24,666 bases of DNA from Bigelowiella natans CCMP2755 (Eukaryota > Cercozoa > Chlorarachniophyceae): the NCBI GenBank assembly GCA_000320545.1, contig ADNK01000540.1, forward strand, positions 17,501-42,166, written 5' to 3'. The translations under genes and the position numbers were made by a program. The notes beneath the pieces are model-generated. The model made no database searches, was not told where the DNA came from, and was given only the letters and a program-made list of their open reading frames with translations. Positions 19,022 to 24,666 of the stretch are shown here, piece after piece; position 1 is the first letter of the stretch, and each line of letters starts with the position of its first letter.

Positions 19022-21169
19022 ATGGCCGACATTTGGCGCAATGGGGACCGCTTTGAGCTGCCTGATGAGGATCCCAACGAAGAGCTAGCCAAACGACGAT
19101 CTTCCCAGGCAGCTAGCCGTGCGACACTACACCAAAATGGTAGCCGTGACGAAGAAAACGACCAAGGGTGCGTTGTGTGGAAGGCTGAGATGATGACGCT
19201 GATGATGATGATGATGATTGAGAGGATGAATGAATGGGCAGAGAGTTCAAAACCATACTGTGCAGCACCGCACGTGTAGGCGGGGAACCTGCTATGCATG
19301 TGAATTTTATCTCCGCCTTCTCCACCCCCCCCCCCCCCGCCCCTTTCTTACACACATGCAAACACGCAGCATAAACTGCTACGGAAGATAAATGGCGTCA
19401 GCCGCCTTTCTGTGACAATAATATTAAAACGTGCGTTGATCCTCTTCACAGGGATTTGCAGCGAGAAGACGATGTCTCTCTAAAGTTGCAAGAGTTTCGG
19501 CGACTGTGCAGCAGGCTCCAACTTCTCATGGACATGTCATCCTTGTCTAAGCAGCACGACGCTGTTGTCCCAGATCGTGGATTTATCCCGCATTTCGCTG
19601 CTTCGATGGAATGGATGAACCGCAATATTCAAACGCTTCCCAACGGCATTCTATACAGACAAGTAACTTTATTCTTCTTATGCCTCCCGGTGTTCAGCGA
19701 CACGCCGTTTGTTCATGAGTGCTCGTCTCTATTGCAAGTTGCATGAGTGCTGATAATGGTGATGGCGATGATCCATACGTCACATGTCTACCTTTCGAAT
19801 CGCCGCAGCTATTGTGGCCATCTAAACGAGTTCTCTTCCCTGCCTTTTTGTGGAACAGATCCCGCTGCTTTTGCGGTTTATTGAGAGGGTGCTTCTGTTT
19901 CTTGAGCGGATTACTACAGTCCAAGATAAGACTTCTCCTCCAGCGTTGGAATTTGCAGATAAATCTTGGGAAAATACCGACTTGTCATTGCCCCTGTTGC
20001 GATCCTCCTCCTCCTCGTCGTCGTCCCCCCCCCCTTCCTCCTCACCCGCTTTACCATCAAACACGCTACTAGCGACAATCACATCATCCCATCCAACCCT
20101 CGTATTGAATGCTATAGCCGCCCTTAAAGAAGCTATGGATGTGGTAGCAAAGAGGATACTGTCGCTAGGATGGGAGAATGCTTCAAGGCAATTCTTAGGA
20201 GGAGGAGAAGGAAGCAAAACCTCCTCGGAAAGACCATCACTATCGATTTTATTGTTGTCAAAACTGAAGAGTACACAGCAGCTCGCACTGAGGCTACTAG
20301 ATCTGGTAGAAAAGTGCCTCTGTTGCGGCTAATAGATAGTAGTTTACAGTAGCAATATTCACCATCTTTGGCGTTTCTCTCCTTTCCCCCTTCAGTCTAT
20401 AGCGTGCATCATCCTTGTTCTTCTTCGTCTTCTTCTTCTTTGGCTCTATCCTGTGTGAAAATCCAATATTCATAATAGTAATAATGGCGTAATACCCGCT
20501 AAGCGAAGGAATATGGTCGAATGACGGACATTGCTCATTGCTCATTGCTCCCTTTGTAGAGTCGTGAGAGACGAGTAAGGCGATCTGCTGCTGTCACCAC
20601 CTTGGCCCTGCAGCTCTACATTGTTTCCAGCTGCCCTTTTGAGGCAATCACGACACAGAAGGAGGAGGAGGAGAAGAAGAAGACAACAGCGACTAAAGAA
20701 GCGACAACATTGCCATCTACTGCAGATGCAGGAAGCCAGGAGGAGGAGGAGAAGGAGGAGGAGGACCGGAGTCTGAAGGTTCGTGTGTGTGGTACACACC
20801 GCAGCACCTTGGCTACATCTAATACCTCTTATAAGAAATATACACAAGGATGAATTCATCGTGGTGATGGGGTGTGGCGTTTCGAGGCTTGGCCATATAT
20901 CCACGTGCCTTGACCAACGATGTATTTTTATTTTGCTTTGCTTGCTTCACAAAGAGCGCGACGGCTGGAGCTCCCTGGAACAAGTTCATGGATGTGATGA
21001 ATGGCGGGTGCTCTCGCTTGATGGGCGGGGAGGAGGAGGAAGGGGAGGACGCTCGAGTAGGAGGAGCAGCACGTAGCCGGCTTCATGATGACGACAAGCA
21101 TCTTGCGGCGTTATTTGATACCGCGGGCACTTACTTGGGACCTTTGGCCGCCGCCGCCGCTGCTGCAGA

Positions 21170-21203
<34 letters not shown>

Positions 21204-21604
21204 ATAGTAGCAGTGGTAGTGGTAGTGAGATGATGAGTCACAACTGCGGTGATGATGAATGTGATGGAGAAGAAGAAGATGATGATCACACCGCTATCAT
21301 TACTCGTCGTCGCCTCAACGCCTAATTTACTGATTATTTCCACCATCGTGTCGTTTTGGCTCATCGCTTGTTTGTTGTCGAAGGAGGGGGAGGCCGTCGT
21401 GCGGGCTTGTTTGCAGGCAGTTCTATCTCTGTGCAGCTCCATCAGCAGCACACCTGATGATGCTGATGAGGATGATTGTCACGGCGCCTCGACGAGGAAG
21501 AGTGGGAGGAGGAGGAAGAGGAGGAAGAAGAGGAAAAGTGCCGATATTGGTGATAGTCGTTCTTAGCTAGCATGGAACAGTATGTATTTGTATCTGTGTG
21601 TGTA

Positions 21605-21672
<68 letters not shown>

Positions 21673-23206
21673 GCAAGTATCTTCGCCTTGTGGCGATTAT
21701 CGTTGTCATCCTCCTCCTCCTCATCATCCTTCCTCCTCACCTTCATGATCATCACCACCGTCACCACCACCGCTGCCCTCACTGCCCATCATGGTTCTAG
21801 CACAAGAAACCTCTCACCACATTCCCATGATCAACCCACTCCCTCCTCCCACCGTGCAGGCGAGCTCAGCTTGATGGCGATCCTGAACATGTTTCGCGCA
21901 ACAGCAGAAGCAATGCGACAGAGTAGGAGCAGAAAAGGTAGTAGTAATGCTGCGAGACACGACGAACAGCGTAAGCCGACAGCGCAAGCGACGTTTGATG
22001 ACTGGGCGATTGGTACGAGCCGTAAAGCATGGAGGCGATGCGAAGCTGTACTTGGCAAGGCATCCAGAGACAGAAGAGGCGGCAACGATGGAGAAGGGGA
22101 GGACACGGAAATGATCAATTTCCAAGCAGCCCAAGCAATACCCTTGTACTACCAACATAATTTTATAACAACACTTGATATCCCCCCTTCCCCCCTCTCC
22201 CACCTTCTTGCTCATTATTTTCTCCAGCAATCGGTATCAGAGAACATCGGAGAAATCTTCGAACCATATATTAGATGAATAATTATTGCCCCCCCCCCCC
22301 TTCCCCTCTAACCAGGTTCGCTTGCGTTGGAATCATATGTAGTAGTAGTAGTAGTAGTAGTAGTTGTAGTACCCGTCCAAGCCCGTCTCCAGAACTCACG
22401 GTGGCACAAGAGCAGAAGATGATTTCTTCACCTTCTACCACATCTTCCTCCTCCTCCTCCTCCTCCTCCTCCTCCTCCTTGTCGCCGTCGTTCTCATCGT
22501 CAGCACCGCAGCGCTCAGGCCCCCATGAGCTTGTGCGAGGCATCATCCGTAGCTTAATGGGCCGATACGCAATGACTTCAGCAGTAGTAGCAGCAGCAGC
22601 AGCAGCAGCGACGACGACGAGATCTATAACAACACCAGCACGAGCACGAGGGGCCCTCCCCCCCATTCCAGCAGTAGGAGGGGCACCGCCTTCAAGAGTG
22701 CTCCGGCTAGTAGCCTTGGCGTACGTCCATCTCGAGACATCGCAGAACCCCTCTCGAGATCTGATGGCGGTACCGATCCTGACCTCGATGGTCACAGGCG
22801 CTATTGACCTGTCGCTGCTGCAAAAGGCCCAAGACCACCACCAGCAGCAAGAGGATGCTTCAGAGAAGGATGATGATGATGATGACGACGCAAGCCAACT
22901 CTGGGTCTCTGCAGCTTCCTTCATCACGCTGCCGCAAGCTGCACGTGCTCTTAGCTCGTGTCTGAGCCATCACTATTATCTTCCGCCTCCTCCACCCCAC
23001 GACGATCATGCGATGGTCATGGCCACGCTCACAAGCCTGAGGGACACCGGCGTTCGGGCTGCTACAGCCGCACAGAATGGCGATGAGAAGGAAAATCATC
23101 GGGAGGAGAAGATGCAGCAGTCTTCGGTTGCTGCGGAAGGAAAGAGATCGCGTCGTAATTTTCGGAAAGTTCAGGTAGATGAAAGGCGACATGGAGAAGG
23201 GGGGGC

Positions 23207-23247
<41 letters not shown>

Positions 23248-24617
23248 GGGGGGGTGGGAGAGAAATCAGCCCTCTTATCTGCAATGGTCGATTCATTATA
23301 TTCGATCATGTATATTAGTCATCATCATCATCATCATCTTCCATCTAATATCTACTCTCCATCGTTTTCGAATCAAGCCTGTCTCTAAAACTGATATGCC
23401 TGCATTATCGTCCATCCCACCACTCACAGAGAGCCCTCCACATGACGATGACACTGCTCCTTGACGCAATATCAACCCCACGAGAATCGACGGCGACCAT
23501 CGCTGCCGCCGAGTCTCCCCGCCAAACTTCCTCTGCCGCCTTCGCCGCGGAAGGGAGGGCGGAGGGGGGGGGGCAACGACGACGACCAGCTGCACCAATC
23601 GACGGCGACGATGAGAACAGCAGGATCCACGGCGATAAGAAGGACACTGATGCAACGAGGGAAGATGACACTCCTCCTCCTCCTCCTCCTCCTCGTGCTG
23701 CTGCTACAGTTGTTGGATTGAAGCAGAAAAGCTCCTTAGGATCTCACGTAGTATCACCAGCAGCACCGCCACTGCTAGCTTCGCCGGAAATCAAGGCTAT
23801 GGCCCTTGACGTGCTTGCAAGGATGTATGTTGTGATGACGAGTGTGTTGGCAGATTGTTGTGCCTCATTTCTGCATTCTGGTTATTTTGTGCGTTGCTCT
23901 CCCTCTTTCTCCCCGCTCATTCTCCTCTTCCCTCTCCCCCCCCTCCTTCATCCTCCTCTTCGTTATCATCAGTGAGTTTGCGCGAATACCGTATGAGATG
24001 TACTACACCCTACTGGAACGGCTACTAGCCGAAGACAAAAGCGGGAGCTCCTTATCATCATCATCATCATCGTCACCGCTATCGTCGTCATCACCAGCAC
24101 CGCTCTGCCACGTCTTCATTGCGGATCACCTGGAAGGAATGGCCCCGCACCCAGCTATAAACGTCTTATTATCCCAACTCGGTGTGCCGACGACGCCTCC
24201 GCAGCGCGATGACAATGGCGTGGTTCCACGCGAAAGTAGCCCCGGCCACCTCGCCCGCGCGTTCTTTATAATGTATTTGTTGTTGAGGTGGCTCGACAGC
24301 AGCGAGCAAACGGCGCTGCGATTCGTCCAGGAACCGCAGCAGAAACGACAGAGCGCTGGAGGCGAGGAGGGATCTTCTTCTTCTTCTTCTTCATCTATTG
24401 AGCAGCGTGGGAAAGCGTCGTCATCGTCATCTTCCTCGTCGGCATCTTCACTACAACAAGAGCTACTGCCACTACTGCTCTCCGATGAGCAAGCCCTTGT
24501 GCATGGTGTCGGGCTGTCGCTCAGATTTCTCTCTTGCTCAAACAAGAATGTAGTATACGAGCATTAGGGAGGGGGGGGGGCGGTGAGCGAGAGAGAGAGA
24601 GAGATAAAAGAGATAAA

Positions 24618-24665
<48 letters not shown>

Positions 24666-24666
24666 A
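19022..24666 (+). CDS. Large low-complexity-rich helical protein, 3' end beyond window, unknown function
   Basis: Proposed exons: 19022-19167, 19452-19662, 19859-20305, 20560-20778, 20955-21170, 21384-21549, 21860-22145, 22316-23174, 23430-23824, 23973-24549, then a donor GTAGTA into the edge. All phases match, giving at least 1174 residues. It starts MADIWRNGDRFELP. Amphipathic Leu-rich stretches recur (IPLLLRFIERVLLFLERI; QQLALRLLDLSRERRVRR; VTTLALQLYIVSSCPFEAI; PYEMYYTLLERLLAEDK; LPLLLSDEQALVHGVGLSL), suggesting an Armadillo/HEAT-like helical scaffold. Between them lie runs of Ser, Glu, Asp, Ala, Pro and Thr encoded by triplet repeats. No catalytic motif is visible. A giant scaffold or the N-terminal part of a large ubiquitin ligase are possibilities only. 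The acceptor at 21383, the donors at 21550 and 22146 and the last exon end are the least certain points. Confidence 0.65.
21171..21226 (+). repeat. GTA triplet tract starting at a splice donor
   Basis: The intron after exon 20955-21170 opens with GTAGTAGTAG and continues as imperfect GTA/GTG triplets for about 56 nt. It is open in the exon's frame and would read as a run of Val and Ile if retained. Confidence 0.88.
21597..21673. repeat. Compound (TG)n(AG)n microsatellite
   Basis: TG units pass into about 25 AG units, with one AAAG interruption, in the intron 21550-21859 of the large helical protein gene. Confidence 0.93.
22337..22369 (+). repeat. GTA/AGT triplet tract
   Basis: Begins ATGTAGTAG and ends GTTGTAG. 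In the exon frame chosen here it encodes a Ser run flanked by Cys. In another frame it would be a 31-nt GT-AG interval. Confidence 0.88.
22443..22490 (+). repeat. (TCC)n tract coding for poly-Ser
   Basis: About 12 TCC triplets within the long exon 22316-23174 encode a Ser run. GCA and ACG triplets at about 22588-22620 encode Ala and Thr runs in the same exon. Confidence 0.9.
23213..23246. repeat. (GA)n microsatellite
   Basis: About 17 GA units in the intron 23175-23429; CAT triplets follow at about 23319-23338 in the same intron. Confidence 0.93.
24587..24664. repeat. (GA)n tract at the right edge
   Basis: GA units interrupted by two GATAAAA-type segments continue almost to the window end, probably inside the next intron of the large helical protein gene. 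Confidence 0.92.

Noticed and set aside
22283-22927. 214-residue minus-strand frame
   Set aside because: It is antisense to the long exon 22316-23174, and its Glu/Ala/Ser runs mirror the triplet repeats there.

Overview
The window is nuclear DNA from a microbial eukaryote. Every multi-exon gene has GT-AG introns, many of them 58-180 nt and several up to about 350 nt. Stops are standard, intergenic spaces are short, and simple-sequence repeats sit in introns, intergenic DNA and even exons. The families present (TFIIH p62, TRMT2A-type tRNA methyltransferase, DHHC acyltransferase) are eukaryotic. A Tyr-Phe-Arg-Ala-Glu segment after the second BSD domain of p62 recalls plant-type homologues. I cannot name the species; a free-living protist or alga is my inference.

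Layout: (1) 41-3165 (+), an ankyrin-SAM-caspase fusion whose 5' end may lie upstream of the window. (2) 3166-5267, about 2.1 kb with no gene I can support. (3) 5268-6005 (+), an intronless coiled-coil membrane protein. (4) 6570-9378 (-), an RRM plus tRNA (uracil-5-)-methyltransferase in five exons, with one apparent single-base frameshift. (5) 9792-11142 (+), a DHHC palmitoyltransferase in four exons. (6) 11143-12240, a gene-free convergent spacer holding a near-perfect palindrome. (7) 12241-18314 (-), the TFIIH core subunit p62 in about 24 small exons. (8) 19022 to beyond the right edge (+), a large low-complexity-rich helical protein of at least 1174 residues.

The exon models were built by hand from splice consensus, reading-frame continuity and family motifs. 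In every spliced gene the exon lengths add up to whole codons (TRMT2A needs one restored base), and junction phases match. The genes do not form one pathway: they cover signalling or cell death (1), membrane functions (3, 5), tRNA modification (4) and transcription/DNA repair (7). Genes 4/5 and 7/8 are divergent pairs that probably share promoter regions of about 0.4 and 0.7 kb.

The strongest unusual signals are: the ankyrin-SAM-caspase architecture with its recently homogenised 99-bp coding repeats; GTA-type trinucleotide tracts that begin exactly at splice donors in several genes; an apparent insertion of about 170 residues between the two BSD domains of p62; and the palindrome at 11401-11458.
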